A DNA stretch of 64,000 nucleotides from positions 1-64,000 of the forward strand of contig NZ_JABSSM010000027.1 of NCBI RefSeq assembly GCF_013214165.1, read 5' to 3'. This DNA is from Shewanella sp. (GTDB lineage Bacteria; Pseudomonadota; Gammaproteobacteria; Enterobacterales; Shewanellaceae). Shown here piece by piece: positions 40,146-49,770 of the stretch. The notes beneath the pieces are model-generated. The model was not told where the DNA came from, searched no databases, and worked only from the letters and a program-made list of their open reading frames with translations. Position 1 is the first letter of the stretch; each line of letters opens with the position of its first letter. Position numbers and translations under genes: made by a program.

Positions 40146-40163
40146 GATAACGATTCTCATTCC
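40146..40163. promoter_or_regulatory. Weak Fur-box-like sequence before the histidine kinase
   Basis: GATAACGATTCTCATTCC resembles the Fur box GATAATGATAATCATTATC with about four mismatches. It ends 22 bases before the kinase ATG. Low certainty. Confidence 0.25.
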
Positions 40164-40185
40164 CACACCATAAGCCGCGGTTCAT

Positions 40186-41571
40186 ATGTCCATACCAAAA
40201 ACGGGTCTATTTTCAGGTCTGCAAATTAAACTTTTCAGTTATTTTGCCTTGTCTTTATTGGCTATTTTACTTATCGCTACAGGGATTGAAAGGGTGGTGA
40301 TCAACCGATTATTAACTCTACCTCAATCTACTCAGGATCAGATTAATCACCTGGCAAATCAGGCGAGTGAATTAATTAACCAAGAGGCGCTAACAGCGTT
40401 GGCAAGATGGGAACAGAATCAGGCATTCCGTGTTTATGTGTTAGACAAAGACCTAAAGTCCATCACACAAGCACAATTGCATCCCCATTTCATCTTCAAG
40501 TTACAATACATGCGCCAACTGCATCTCCCCATGGGTAACAGTGTCAGAAAACCTCTGATAGGTATTCCTCTGCCTAATGCCCACTATATCAATGGCCCAT
40601 TAACCTTAGTGGTGCAATTAAAGTCCGAGCTCCACCCGGCTCAAAGGCTCAGCCAAAGCCTGTGGATTATTCGCGTGCTGGTAGGTATATCTGTATTACT
40701 GGTATTCACTTCCATTTTAAGCCGATACTTAATCACGCCGCTTAAGCACTTGAAATTAGGCACACAAGCCCTGGCCAGTGGTAAATTAGACACCAGAATC
40801 GCCCAGCATTTCTCCGTTAAAGAACCTGAATTTTACCACCTCGCCACAGAATTCGATCATATGGCGGAGCAAGTACAGCAATCGATGCAAAATCAGAAGC
40901 GCTTATTGAGGGATGTGTCCCATGAACTCAGGACTCCCCTAGCCAGGCAGGAGCTCGCACTACACCTGTTGGCAAAGAAGGCCAGTAAAGAGCAACATAA
41001 GTTTATCCAACGCTTAGGCCAAGAAAATCAGCAGATGGCATCACTTATCAATAGCATCTTAAATTACAGTCGACTCAATAATGCCTATGTGGAATTGACC
41101 TATGCTGCAGTTGCCCTAAGCCATATCCGTTCGAGAGTCTTGTCCGATATCCAATTTGAAGCACAAGACACTCAAACCATCACCTGGACTGAGTTTACCC
41201 ACGACCTGATTATCCAGACTGACGCCAATTATCTCATTCGCGCCATGGATAATGTGCTGAGAAATGCGCTTAAATATGCGGGTGAACACTGTAACATCAT
41301 CATTAGTTCACATATCGATGGCGGCAATCTGGTCATTAATATCGAAGACGACGGTCCAGGGATCCCGGAAGATAAATTAGAAAATCTCTTCAACCCTTTC
41401 ACCCGAATGGATGAGGCCAGGCACTCGAGTCAGGGGGGATACGGACTGGGACTCGCAATCGTTAAACAGAGCCTTAAATTGCTGGGAGGGGAAGTGAGTG
41501 CCAGAAACCATCTTAGAGGTGGGCTATGTATCAGCTTTAGCTTACCATTGCCCCCCATGAAAGCAGCTTAG
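40186..41571 (+). CDS. Sensor histidine kinase with HAMP domain
   Basis: A 461-residue two-helix sensor kinase. TM1 is at about 14-34, then a periplasmic loop (about 35-158), TM2 (about 160-180), HAMP (about 181-235), the H-box RDVSHELRTPLARQE with phosphoacceptor His (near 246), and an ATPase domain with the N box (DNVLRNALKYAGE), G1 box (EDDGPGIPEDKL), F box and G2 box (GGYGLGLAIVKQ). The layout resembles CpxA-class kinases. No response regulator is encoded next to it. A Fur-box-like sequence precedes the start. The stop overlaps the convergent def by four bases. Confidence 0.9.
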   Translation: MSIPKTGLFSGLQIKLFSYFALSLLAILLIATGIERVVINRLLTLPQSTQDQINHLANQASELINQEALTALARWEQNQAFRVYVLDKDLKSITQAQLHPHFIFKLQYMRQLHLPMGNSVRKPLIGIPLPNAHYINGPLTLVVQLKSELHPAQRLSQSLWIIRVLVGISVLLVFTSILSRYLITPLKHLKLGTQALASGKLDTRIAQHFSVKEPEFYHLATEFDHMAEQVQQSMQNQKRLLRDVSHELRTPLARQELALHLLAKKASKEQHKFIQRLGQENQQMASLINSILNYSRLNNAYVELTYAAVALSHIRSRVLSDIQFEAQDTQTITWTEFTHDLIIQTDANYLIRAMDNVLRNALKYAGEHCNIIISSHIDGGNLVINIEDDGPGIPEDKLENLFNPFTRMDEARHSSQGGYGLGLAIVKQSLKLLGGEVSARNHLRGGLCISFSLPLPPMKAA

Positions 41572-42059
41572 CCGTATTTTTTCACTTTTTTTAGCGCTAT
41601 TTGTTGTTTAAGTTTCGACAGGTGGTCGGTAAATACTATGCCTTGTAGATGATCCATTTCGTGCTGTAGTACTATGGCCAAGAATGTATCAGTCTCGATT
41701 TCAAAGGGTTTACCGGTACGATCCAGCGCTTTAACTGTTACCTGCTCACTTCTGGCCACCTTAGCTCGATAGCCGGGAATCGATAAACAGCCCTCCTCGC
41801 CTATAAAGTCACCCTGAGTCGCCACAATTTCCGGATTGATCAACACCTGTGGCTGATCTCTTTCCTCTGACAGGTCTATGACTAAGATCGCGTGCTGACT
41901 ACCCACTTGTGTCGCCGCCAGTCCTATACCATCTTCGGCGTCATACATGGTCTCGAGCAGATCATCTATAAAGCCTTGAACCGAGTCTATATCTTCAACT
42001 ACGCGGGCTTTGCGTTTAAGACGTTCATCGGGAATGGTTAAAATATCGAGTACGGCCAT
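41568..42059 (-). CDS. def: Peptide deformylase
   Basis: Peptide deformylase removes the formyl group from the initiator Met of new proteins. The 163-residue enzyme has all three motifs: GIGLAATQVG (near 43-52), EEGCLSIP with the metal Cys (near 87-94) and QHEMDHLQG with both metal His residues and catalytic Glu (near 130-138). It is not beside fmt, so it is probably one of several deformylases in the genome (typical of Shewanella, recalled). Confidence 0.95.
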   Translation of the reverse strand: MAVLDILTIPDERLKRKARVVEDIDSVQGFIDDLLETMYDAEDGIGLAATQVGSQHAILVIDLSEERDQPQVLINPEIVATQGDFIGEEGCLSIPGYRAKVARSEQVTVKALDRTGKPFEIETDTFLAIVLQHEMDHLQGIVFTDHLSKLKQQIALKKVKKYG

Positions 42060-42241
42060 AGAGAAATCACATAAAGTAAAAATTTGGCGCCATTATGACC
42101 CAATCAATGCTAAAGGCAACTCAATAAAGGTCAAAATTGCATCAGTCACCTTTTCATTTTTAACCTTATTGTCACATAACTTGAATTCCTGCATATATGT
42201 GGATAGCATGGGCGAATCGTATAAAATATACAGGAAGCAGT

Positions 42242-43963
42242 ATGACACAAGTGACTCGAACCCCCTTGCCCAAGACTTTCTTCGTTGCCAACACCATGGA
42301 GATCTTCGAACGCCTTGCCTGGTATGGTTTTTTTACCCTGTCATCCCTCTACATGACCTCGCCTTCTCAGCAAGGTGGCTTAGGGTTCAGCGATCAGGAG
42401 CGTGGCTTACTCCAAGGCATGATCCCTTTCTTCCTCTACTTATTTCCTGTTATCACAGGCGCATTGGCTGACCGATACGGTTACCGTAAGATGTTTCTGA
42501 TATCCTATGCCATCATGTGTCCCAGTTACTTCATTCTGGGACAAGTGGACTCTTTTGCAGGTTTCTTCATTGCTTTCATGGGTGTGGCGCTCGGTGCAGC
42601 CTGTTTCAAACCTGTAGTGACAGGCACTGTCGCCCGAACGACCGATGATACCAATCGCGGCCTAGGTTTCGGCATTTTCTACATGATGGTCAACATAGGT
42701 GGTTTTCTCGGCCCCTTCATCGCTGGCTATGTCCGAGCAATAAGCTGGGACTGGGTGTTTATCATGTCGTCATTCTGGATTGCGGTTAATTTTATTCCGG
42801 CCCTGTTATTCTATAAAGAGCCCACAGATCAAACAGCGCAGAAAGGCAAACCACTCAAGGCCGTCTTCGCCGATATACAGGAGGTGTTGGGTAACTTACG
42901 TTTCGCGCTGCTGTTCTTCGGAACGCTGATCATCCTCATGTCTTATGGTGCTAAGTGGCTGTCGGGACAAACTACACTCTTGGTCTATCTAGCCTGGTTC
43001 TTAGGACACTACCTGTGGAACTTACAAGGCAAGTCCGATCTCACCGCGCCCTGGTACAAGCAAAAAATCACTATCGGCAATAAACCTTTCGTGATCTATC
43101 TGTTGATCTTGTCTGGTTTTTGGATGGTCTATCAGCAAATATTCATCACGCTACCTATCTATATCCGTGATTTTGTCGATACCTCAGATCTTATCGCCAT
43201 GATGGCATCTTATCCAGGTCTTCTCAGCTTCCTGGCCCCGGTCGATATTTCTAGCTTACAAACTGAGCTCACCAGACTGTCTGCCGCCTTGGCTAACCAG
43301 GACCTCACGGCTCAGGCTGCTTACTTCGATCTGGTTCATTATAAAGTCATGGTGCCTGTGTCTGAAATTAGCTTAGGGTTAAATGCGATAGCAGCAGATC
43401 CTGCTCAAGCCGAAGGCTATGCTAATGCTTGGTCAGCAGAGTATCGTCAGATAAACCCTGAATACATGATAGGCCTTAACTTTCTCTCTATTGTTGTCTT
43501 GCAGTTATTAGTCAGCCGTGTTGCAGAGAAATTCCAGGCTTTACCCGTGCTGGTCGCCGGAACGGTGATCATCGCCTTCGGCACAGCGTTAGGCGGTGTG
43601 GCCCACGGCGCCATCATGGGTGGCGTCATGGTGCTGACATCTATCTTGGTATTCTCTATTGGAGAGATGGTCGCCTCACCTAAGAGTCAAGAATATGTTG
43701 CCAGCTTTGCCCCACACGACAAGAAAGCCATGTTTATGGGTTACTACTTCGTCTCATCAGCCATTGGGTTTTTACTGGCGGGTCCCTTGTCAGGCTATCT
43801 CTATTCGGAAGTGGCAAAACAAGCACAGAGACCGGATCTGATGTGGTACATCATAGGTGCCTTCGGGTTAATCACAGCCCTAGGTCTTGTCTTGTTCCAC
43901 AAGTTTGGCGTCATGATACAGCCAGAGAATAAGCCTTTGACGAGTGAAGCCGAGGTGGCTTAA
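42242..43963 (+). CDS. POT-family proton-dependent peptide transporter
   Basis: A 573-residue major-facilitator protein importing di- or tripeptides with protons. The POT signature is visible as NTMEIFERLAWYGFF (ExxER, near 12-26), followed by GALADRYGYRKMF (the A motif) and GFGIFYMMVNIGGFLGPFIAGY. It has about 12-14 helices and a long hydrophilic insertion (about 335-420, ISSLQTELTRLSAALAN...) before the last helices. The frame opens at 42197, but ATG 42242 has AGGA upstream and starts at the normal N-terminus. It is followed by a terminator. Confidence 0.88.
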   Translation: MTQVTRTPLPKTFFVANTMEIFERLAWYGFFTLSSLYMTSPSQQGGLGFSDQERGLLQGMIPFFLYLFPVITGALADRYGYRKMFLISYAIMCPSYFILGQVDSFAGFFIAFMGVALGAACFKPVVTGTVARTTDDTNRGLGFGIFYMMVNIGGFLGPFIAGYVRAISWDWVFIMSSFWIAVNFIPALLFYKEPTDQTAQKGKPLKAVFADIQEVLGNLRFALLFFGTLIILMSYGAKWLSGQTTLLVYLAWFLGHYLWNLQGKSDLTAPWYKQKITIGNKPFVIYLLILSGFWMVYQQIFITLPIYIRDFVDTSDLIAMMASYPGLLSFLAPVDISSLQTELTRLSAALANQDLTAQAAYFDLVHYKVMVPVSEISLGLNAIAADPAQAEGYANAWSAEYRQINPEYMIGLNFLSIVVLQLLVSRVAEKFQALPVLVAGTVIIAFGTALGGVAHGAIMGGVMVLTSILVFSIGEMVASPKSQEYVASFAPHDKKAMFMGYYFVSSAIGFLLAGPLSGYLYSEVAKQAQRPDLMWYIIGAFGLITALGLVLFHKFGVMIQPENKPLTSEAEVA

Positions 43964-44002
43964 CCCGCCTATCACTTGGTTAATGGCCACATAATGGTAA
44001 GC

Positions 44003-44043
44003 AAAAAAGCCCATAATTCATTCATGTGTTATGGGATTTTTTA
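44003..44043 (+). terminator. Rho-independent terminator after the POT transporter gene
   Basis: The stem CCCATAA/TTATGGG (44010-44016 and 44029-44035) has a 12-base loop, an A6 tract before it and a T6 tract after it. It can act in both directions. Confidence 0.7.
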
Positions 44044-44283
44044 TGATTGAAATCCTAAGCCTCTTATAGAAACCTCACCTCTGGCAAACCTAAAATGTCA
44101 TTAAGAATAACCTCTCATTATAATTATTTAACAAATGATTACAGCGAGTTAAATAAACCATGACAAATTAAGCTTAGACATTGCAGTCACAAATCAAGAT
44201 CTCGGTTTAGCCCGCTTTGAACTGGCGAGTTAAGGACGAAGAGGATATGATGCAGTATATGGTAAGTGATGACATGAGCTAAT
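44044..44283. other. 240-base gap with no supported gene
   Basis: AT-rich sequence between the transporter terminator and the small ORF at 44284. I see no promoter, palindrome or coding frame that I would defend here. Confidence 0.4.
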
Positions 44284-44505
44284 ATGACAGGACTTCCTCC
44301 TAAACCAGACGCTTTTTCGACGCCCTGCGCTGCGGCTAAATCCCCCATGGAAAAAATCTCTTTCAAACCAGATACTGAAGCATTCCGCACTCAAATGCAG
44401 TTACTCAGGTTAGAGGGCATAGAGGTAAACCGAGGGAGAATATCTTTAACCAAATTTGAGTGGCGACCGGATATGGCGACCTTGGTGTTACAGCTGCCGT
44501 TTTAA
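44284..44505 (+). CDS. Small hypothetical protein of 73 residues
   Basis: Not recognised. It has no signal peptide or membrane helix. The C-terminal half (EGIEVNRGRISLTKFEWRPDMATLVLQLPF) has an alternating hydrophobic pattern typical of beta structure and ends in Phe, which suggests a real short protein or the tail of a longer one. The ribosome site is weak (GAG five bases upstream). An antisense frame at 44187-44390 overlaps it and looks less coding. Confidence 0.35.
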   Translation: MTGLPPKPDAFSTPCAAAKSPMEKISFKPDTEAFRTQMQLLRLEGIEVNRGRISLTKFEWRPDMATLVLQLPF

Positions 44506-44635
44506 CGAAAAAACGATCATCGGGACAATCAGCAAAGTTTAAGGCTAGGTCACAACCAGTAAGAAATCGCTATAAAGGGCCAGGACCCTGCAAGCCAGGT
44601 AAAAACTTACCATAGAAAAATTTAAGGAGACGTCA

Positions 44636-45400
44636 TTGTCGATGGGTCAGCGTATCGTGTTAGCAACAAATTTGTTCCTCTTGAGCCTCTACGTGGCTGC
44701 GGCCCCGAGCCCGCTATCCCCACAAACCGCAGAATATCAAGTGAATTATGGCAGTATCGAACTCGGAAAGGCCCGCTTTCAGCTCCCTAAACCCGAAGGC
44801 AATCTCTACCACTACCGTTTTGACAGCGACGTCAGCTTACTGGTGTTATCAGATAGGCGTCATGTCCGCAGTGATTTCATCCGCGAAGGCGACCAGCTCA
44901 CCCCCATGCGATATACCCATAACAGGAAAGGCACAGGCCCTAGCTTTCAAGAACAAGCCGCCTTTGCCAGAGAGCAAGAAGTCGTTCACACTCGCTATAA
45001 AGATGAAAGATCTAAGCTAGATTATACCGATATCTTGTACGATCCCCTCATGGTTCAGCTGCAATTTCGACTCGACATGGCCCAAGGAAAGAAAACGCTC
45101 CACTATGCCATGGTCAAAGAGGGAGAGATCGATGAGTATAACTTTCGAGTCATAGGTAAAGAGAGAATGAATATCGAGAGTGGCAGCTACGAAACCATCA
45201 AGATTGAAGTTGTCAGGGACAGTAAGAAACGTCAGACCTTCTTCTGGATGGCACCAGATCTAGGCTACCTGCCCGTGCGTCTAACTCACTTCGAAAAAGG
45301 CAGTAAGCAGTTAGATATCAAATTGCTCAGCTATTATTTTTATCCTGAGCAAACCGTCAAACCAGACGAGCTTGATACTGAGTTAACGCTAAAGCCATAA
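44636..45400 (+). CDS. DUF3108-domain exported protein
   Basis: A 254-residue periplasmic protein. It has a signal peptide (IVLATNLFLLSLYVAAA) and a single DUF3108 beta-barrel-like domain: AEYQVNYGSIELGKARFQL, the LSDRRHVRSDFIREGDQLTPMRYTHNRKGTG stretch, and the end PDLGYLPVRLTHFEKGSKQLDIKLLSY. Function is not known; DUF3108 resembles lipid-binding beta barrels. A TTG at 44636 is used as start: AAGGAG is six bases upstream, while the nearest ATG (44642) is twelve bases away. The gene stands alone on this strand. Confidence 0.85.
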   Translation: MSMGQRIVLATNLFLLSLYVAAAPSPLSPQTAEYQVNYGSIELGKARFQLPKPEGNLYHYRFDSDVSLLVLSDRRHVRSDFIREGDQLTPMRYTHNRKGTGPSFQEQAAFAREQEVVHTRYKDERSKLDYTDILYDPLMVQLQFRLDMAQGKKTLHYAMVKEGEIDEYNFRVIGKERMNIESGSYETIKIEVVRDSKKRQTFFWMAPDLGYLPVRLTHFEKGSKQLDIKLLSYYFYPEQTVKPDELDTELTLKP

Positions 45401-45448
45401 ACAAGCGGCGAAAAACGATATACATTATTTCATGCCTTAGCAGTCTCA

Positions 45449-46228
45449 TCAATAATCAATAATCAATACACCTTGACGAAATAACTTCCAATCACCAGGC
45501 GCTAAAACATGCCACTCTTCGTTCTTAGTCAGAGGCCGGGTGGCGATCACTGTGACTATGTCGTCAGCAGTTGTCTCTTTATCAAAGTCTATGACCACAT
45601 CGGTATCGATAAGCTTAGCCTTACCGAAAGGCGCTTTGCGGGTGATATAACACAGGTTATTGCTACAATAGCTCATCAGGTGTGCGCCATCGGTCAAGAT
45701 CATATTAAATACCCCCAAGCAACGAATCTCATCGGCTAGCTGAGCGATAAATCGATACACTAGGCTGATATCTTCAGGCTCTTGCTCACCAAATTTGTCG
45801 ACCACCTTCTCTAACAGCCAGCAAAATGCCAATTCACTGTCTGTATCACCCACAGGCTGAAACCTTGAGACAGTAAACTTGTCCTGATAATCGCTCAATT
45901 GGCCATTATGAGCATAGGTCCAATAGCGCCCCCAAAGCTCACGGGTGAAAGGATGGGTGTTCTCTAACGACACACAGCCCCGATTAGCCTGACGAATATG
46001 ACTGACAACGACTTCACTCTTGATAGGATAGCTCTGAATGAGCTCGGCGATGTGGGACTCACTACTTGGACGAGCATCTTTAAAGGTACGGCTACCTTTT
46101 CCTTCATAGAAGGTGATCCCCCAGCCATCCACATGGGGACCGGTGACACCACCTCTCTGAGCTAGGCCGGTAAAGCTAAATACAATATCCGTCGGCACAT
46201 TAGCGCTCATGGCAAGGAGTTCACACAT
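45449..46228 (-). CDS. Class II glutamine amidotransferase (YafJ-like)
   Basis: A 259-residue N-terminal-nucleophile glutaminase domain without a fused synthetase. It starts MCELLAMSANVPTD, so Cys2 is the catalytic nucleophile after Met removal. The glutamine-site segments are VVSHIRQANRG, NTHPFTRELWGRYWTYAHNGQL and GDTDSELAFCWLLE. It matches E. coli YafJ in layout. The acceptor substrate is not known. It converges with the DUF3108 gene and is divergent from fadE. Confidence 0.92.
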   Translation of the reverse strand: MCELLAMSANVPTDIVFSFTGLAQRGGVTGPHVDGWGITFYEGKGSRTFKDARPSSESHIAELIQSYPIKSEVVVSHIRQANRGCVSLENTHPFTRELWGRYWTYAHNGQLSDYQDKFTVSRFQPVGDTDSELAFCWLLEKVVDKFGEQEPEDISLVYRFIAQLADEIRCLGVFNMILTDGAHLMSYCSNNLCYITRKAPFGKAKLIDTDVVIDFDKETTADDIVTVIATRPLTKNEEWHVLAPGDWKLFRQGVLIIDY

Positions 46229-46320
46229 TAATTCAACCCTTTAATACAGCTATAATATTTCAATTCTAACGCATTCTAACGATTTGAAGTAGAAAGTGGA
46301 ATCTCGACTTTCACAAATTA

Positions 46321-46338
46321 TTTAAACGTTTGTTTGAA
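46321..46338. promoter_or_regulatory. PsrA-type operator candidate upstream of fadE
   Basis: TTTAAACGTTTGTTTGAA is an imperfect inverted repeat (TTYAAAC-N4-GTTTRAA) matching the AAAC-N4-GTTTG form reported for PsrA, a fatty-acid-responsive repressor. It is 138 bases before the fadE start, in the fadE promoter region. Confidence 0.55.
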
Positions 46339-46475
46339 AAAAACCTTGTATTAAATTACACATAGGTTTAAATTTTATGCGACACAGGTCAGACCACAAC
46401 CTATAATTGTGATAATGATCAGAGAAAATTCTGACCTAAGTTCAAAATTCAGGTCGCACCTTAAGGAGAATAACA

Positions 46476-48923
46476 GTGACAAGCTTACTATGGATCCTCG
46501 CGTTTCTTTTTGTGTTAGGCACACTCGCCTACCTAAGAGTTTCATTGCTAACATCTAGCATCATTGCCGCAGCCGTTATGGCTGTCGGTTCAGCAACTGA
46601 AGTCGTGAGTCCCCTATCGTGGATCATCTTCTTAGCCATCGCCTTGCCACTGAACATCAGTGCATTTCGTAAAAACTTCCTCACTAAACCATTATTAAAG
46701 ATCTATCGTGGCATCATGCCTGAGATGTCTTCTACCGAAAAAGAAGCGATTGAAGCCGGAACCACTTGGTGGGAAGCCGATCTATTTGCCGGAAATCCAG
46801 ATTGGAAGAAACTCCACAACTACCCGGTAGCCAGATTGAGTGCCGATGAGCAAGCCTTCTTAGACGGCCCCGTTGAAGAAGTCTGTAAGATGCTCAATCA
46901 GCATCAGGTCTCACACCAACTGGGTGATCTTCCCGTCGAGATCTGGCAATACCTGAAAGATAATGGCTTCTTCGCCATGATCATCAAGAAAAAATATGGC
47001 GGCCTCGAGTATTCAGCCTATGCACAATCACGCGTGCTACAAAAGCTTGCCGGTCTCAGCAGTGAACTGGCCTCAACCGTCGGCGTGCCTAACTCCTTAG
47101 GCCCGGGCGAGCTGTTACAACACTATGGCACCACAGAGCAGAAAGACCATTATTTACCCAGACTCGCTCAAGGTCTGGAAGTCCCCTGTTTTGCCCTGAC
47201 CAGTCCCGAAGCCGGTAGTGATGCAGGTGCCATCCCTGACTTTGGCATCGTGTGTAAAGGCCAGTGGCAAGGCGAAGAAATTCTAGGGATGAAGTTAACC
47301 TGGAACAAGCGCTACATTACGCTAGCCCCAGTCGCAACCGTACTGGGTCTGGCATTTAAGTTACGCGACCCGGATCAACTACTGGGTGACAAGGCTGAGC
47401 TAGGAATAACCTGCGCCCTGATCCCTACCGATATGGAAGGTGTAGAAACCGGGCGTCGCCACTTCCCGCTTAACTGTATGTTCCAAAATGGTCCCACCAG
47501 AGGCAATGAAATCTTTGTGCCTCTGAGCTTTATCATAGGCGGCCCGGAAATGGCTGGACAAGGCTGGCGCATGTTAGTCGAATGTCTGTCTGTGGGACGC
47601 GGCATCACCTTGCCTTCTAACTCAGCGGGGGGCATCAAGACTGCGGCGGTGGCAACGGGCGCTTATGCGCGTATTCGTCGTCAGTTTAAACTGCCTATCG
47701 GCAAGCTTGAAGGCATCGAAGAGCCCATGGCACGTATTGGCGGTAACGCCTACCTGATGGATGCTGTGACCAGTCTAACCACAACGGGCATAGACTTAGG
47801 TGAAAAGCCCTCGGTTATTTCTGCCATCGTGAAATTCCACCTGACCGACAGAATGCAGAAGTGTGTGATTGATGCCATGGACATCCACGGCGGTAAAGGG
47901 GTTTGTTTAGGCCCGAATAACTACCTAGGTCGAGGCTATCAGGCAGCCCCTATCGCCATTACGGTGGAAGGGGCAAACATTCTCACCCGCTCTATGATCA
48001 TCTATGGTCAAGGGGCTATTCGTTGTCACCCTTATGTGATCACCGAGATGGAATCAGCATTCGATACCGATGCTAACCGCGGCCTCAATACCTTCGATTC
48101 AGCCTTGTTTGGTCATATCGGTTTTGCCATCAGTAATCTGGTGCGCAGTTTCTGGCTCGGAGTGACATCTTCAAGGTTCTCCAATGCGCCCTATTCAGAT
48201 AAAACCAAACGTTATTATCAACAGATGAACCGCTTCAGCGCTAACCTAGCCCTGCTCTCGGATCTGGCGATGGCGACATTAGGCGGTGAACTGAAACGTA
48301 AGGAACGCATATCGGCAAGATTAGGCGACCTACTCAGCCAGCTTTATCTCACCTCTGCCACCCTGAAGCGTTATCAAGATGAGGGGCGTCAGACTGAAGA
48401 TTTACCGCTAGTTCAGTGGGCGGTCGAAGATTCATTGTATAAATTACAGGACTCACTCGACGATCTACTCAACAACTTCCCTATGGGATTGGGCTTTATC
48501 CTTCGAGGCATAATCTTCCCATTCGGTCGCCCACTCAAGCGACCTAGCGATGTGTTAGATCATAAGGTTGCCCAGATCATGCAGACACCTTGCGCCAGTC
48601 GTGATCGCTTAGGTAAAGGTCAATTTTGGACCCCATGTGCAAATAACCCTGTTGGAGTACAAGAGCAGACCTTCATCGATATTATCGCCTGTGAACCACT
48701 GCATGCCAAAGTCTCTAAGGCTGCGGGTAAGCGTATTCCATTTATGTGGCTAGATAAAATCGCCGCACAGGGGAAGGCCTTAGGTGTACTCACAGATGAA
48801 GAAGTTGCCCTGCTTGAACGTGCCGAGATTGGCCGGATGAAATCCATCAATGTTGATGACTTCGATCCCGATGAATTGAAAGCCATGGTAATAGGCAAAC
48901 AAAGCCATGAAAAGGCCGCCTAG
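46476..48923 (+). CDS. fadE: Acyl-CoA dehydrogenase FadE
   Basis: FadE catalyses the first oxidation of fatty acid beta-oxidation. The 815-residue protein matches E. coli FadE in length (814). Two N-terminal membrane segments (about 4-25 and 29-57) precede the acyl-CoA dehydrogenase domain: the substrate segment [34 protein letters not shown], and [22 protein letters not shown], and the C-terminal DUF1974 region. It starts at GTG with AAGGAG seven bases upstream. It has its own terminator and a candidate PsrA operator. Confidence 0.96.
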   Translation: MTSLLWILAFLFVLGTLAYLRVSLLTSSIIAAAVMAVGSATEVVSPLSWIIFLAIALPLNISAFRKNFLTKPLLKIYRGIMPEMSSTEKEAIEAGTTWWEADLFAGNPDWKKLHNYPVARLSADEQAFLDGPVEEVCKMLNQHQVSHQLGDLPVEIWQYLKDNGFFAMIIKKKYGGLEYSAYAQSRVLQKLAGLSSELASTVGVPNSLGPGELLQHYGTTEQKDHYLPRLAQGLEVPCFALTSPEAGSDAGAIPDFGIVCKGQWQGEEILGMKLTWNKRYITLAPVATVLGLAFKLRDPDQLLGDKAELGITCALIPTDMEGVETGRRHFPLNCMFQNGPTRGNEIFVPLSFIIGGPEMAGQGWRMLVECLSVGRGITLPSNSAGGIKTAAVATGAYARIRRQFKLPIGKLEGIEEPMARIGGNAYLMDAVTSLTTTGIDLGEKPSVISAIVKFHLTDRMQKCVIDAMDIHGGKGVCLGPNNYLGRGYQAAPIAITVEGANILTRSMIIYGQGAIRCHPYVITEMESAFDTDANRGLNTFDSALFGHIGFAISNLVRSFWLGVTSSRFSNAPYSDKTKRYYQQMNRFSANLALLSDLAMATLGGELKRKERISARLGDLLSQLYLTSATLKRYQDEGRQTEDLPLVQWAVEDSLYKLQDSLDDLLNNFPMGLGFILRGIIFPFGRPLKRPSDVLDHKVAQIMQTPCASRDRLGKGQFWTPCANNPVGVQEQTFIDIIACEPLHAKVSKAAGKRIPFMWLDKIAAQGKALGVLTDEEVALLERAEIGRMKSINVDDFDPDELKAMVIGKQSHEKAA

Positions 48924-48953
48924 CGTCACAAGATTTAGATTGAACCAATAACA

Positions 48954-48979
48954 GAAGGAGGCGTGAGCCTCCTTCTTTA
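48954..48979 (+). terminator. Rho-independent terminator after fadE
   Basis: A perfect 9-bp stem GAAGGAGGC/GCCTCCTTC with GTGA loop is followed by TTTA. It starts 30 bases after the fadE stop. Confidence 0.85.
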
Positions 48980-49086
48980 TGTCTTCGATTTAGCCACAAG
49001 GATTACGCCCAAACAATGTCTGGAACATTATTGACACCAGTGCACCAAGGCTCTGCTTTTCTGTTTATGGCCAAAGTCATTTTAGT

Positions 49087-49145
49087 ATCAGGCACAAAAA
49101 AGCCCTCGTCTTTCGACAAGGGCTTCGTTGTTTGGCGGAGCGGAC
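49087..49145. repeat. 59-bp direct repeat, copy 1 (terminator plus tRNA 3' end)
   Basis: This 59-base segment is near-identical to 49371-49429. It includes the reverse-strand terminator and the 3' end of the tRNA-Asp gene. The duplication ties the disrupted copy to the intact one. Confidence 0.9.
49095..49123 (-). terminator. Terminator of the disrupted tRNA-Asp copy
   Basis: On the reverse strand AGCCCTTGTC and GACGAGGGCT form a stem with a GAAA loop, followed by a T6 run. Confidence 0.8.
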
Positions 49146-49234
49146 TAGCTCTTACCAGGAGACGAACCCGCGACCCCCGGCGTGACAGGCCGCCCATGTT
49201 TACAAATAGTCCTAACCAACTGAACTACCGCTCC
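49133..49234 (-). pseudogene. Disrupted tRNA-Asp gene
   Basis: It matches the tRNA-Asp genes at 49417 and 49563 at both ends and across the anticodon arm, including the GTC anticodon region (CTGTCACGCCGGGGG on the reverse strand). It carries about 25 extra bases in two places: in the T arm (CTCCTGGTAAGAGCTAG replaces the normal stem) and between anticodon stem and D arm. Neither can fold as tRNA, so it is non-functional. The gene order and shared terminator suggest tandem duplication then decay. Confidence 0.8.
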
Positions 49235-49370
49235 TAAATTTTTCTGTCTAACTATGCTAAGCGGACGGGACTCTATTCTGACACTCAAGAATTGTACTGA
49301 GCATACCAACAACACATGCGTGCATTTTTTGGTATTATTTAATATTAAAAAATGGGGAGGTCTCTAAGCG

Positions 49371-49429
49371 ATCAGGCACAAAAAAGCCCTCGTCTTTCGA
49401 CAAGGGCTTCGTTGTTTGGCGGAGCGGAC
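49371..49429. repeat. 59-bp direct repeat, copy 2 (terminator plus tRNA 3' end)
   Basis: Near-identical partner of 49087-49145, here attached to an intact tRNA-Asp gene. Confidence 0.9.
49380..49408 (-). terminator. Terminator after tRNA-Asp (second copy)
   Basis: Same hairpin as at 49095-49123. It lies 8 bases from the tRNA 3' end on the reverse strand and is followed by a T6 run. Confidence 0.85.
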
Positions 49430-49493
49430 GGGACTCGAACCCGCGACCCCCGGCGTGACAGGCCGGTATTCTAACCAACTGAACTACCGCTCC
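49417..49493 (-). tRNA. tRNA-Asp (GTC)
   Basis: A 77-base gene including encoded CCA. The acceptor stem GGAGCGG/CCGCTCC, D arm, anticodon loop CTGTCAC with GTC, and T loop GTTCGAGTC are all present and pair correctly. Confidence 0.97.
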
Positions 49494-49562
49494 TAAACTC
49501 TTCTGTCTTACTATGCTGAGCTGCTATGTCACTAACAACTAAGCTAAACTTAGTCACTTGAT

Positions 49563-49639
49563 TGGCGGAGCGGACGGGACTCGAACCCGCGACCCCCGGC
49601 GTGACAGGCCGGTATTCTAACCAACTGAACTACCGCTCC
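49563..49639 (-). tRNA. tRNA-Asp (GTC), first copy of the array
   Basis: Identical in sequence to the tRNA at 49417-49493, including CCA. It is the first gene in the direction of transcription; only 69 bases separate the two, so they are probably cotranscribed and processed. Confidence 0.97.
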
Positions 49640-49770
49640 ACATCAAGTTGCGGTGATAATACTTAGGCGAGCATGGCGCGTCAATAGTTATTTTAAACAG
49701 ACAAACCGATCAGTTAAAAAAGCAGCGATTAAGCATCAATTACTGCTTTTCTGCGTAGAAAAACGACTCA

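Noticed and set aside
44187-44390. 67-residue reverse frame opposite the small orphan
   Set aside because: It overlaps the forward frame, lacks a ribosome site and has no recognisable motif.
49003-49237. Overlapping 64- and 73-residue frames at the tRNA-Asp array
   Set aside because: They are translations of the terminator and the disrupted tRNA.
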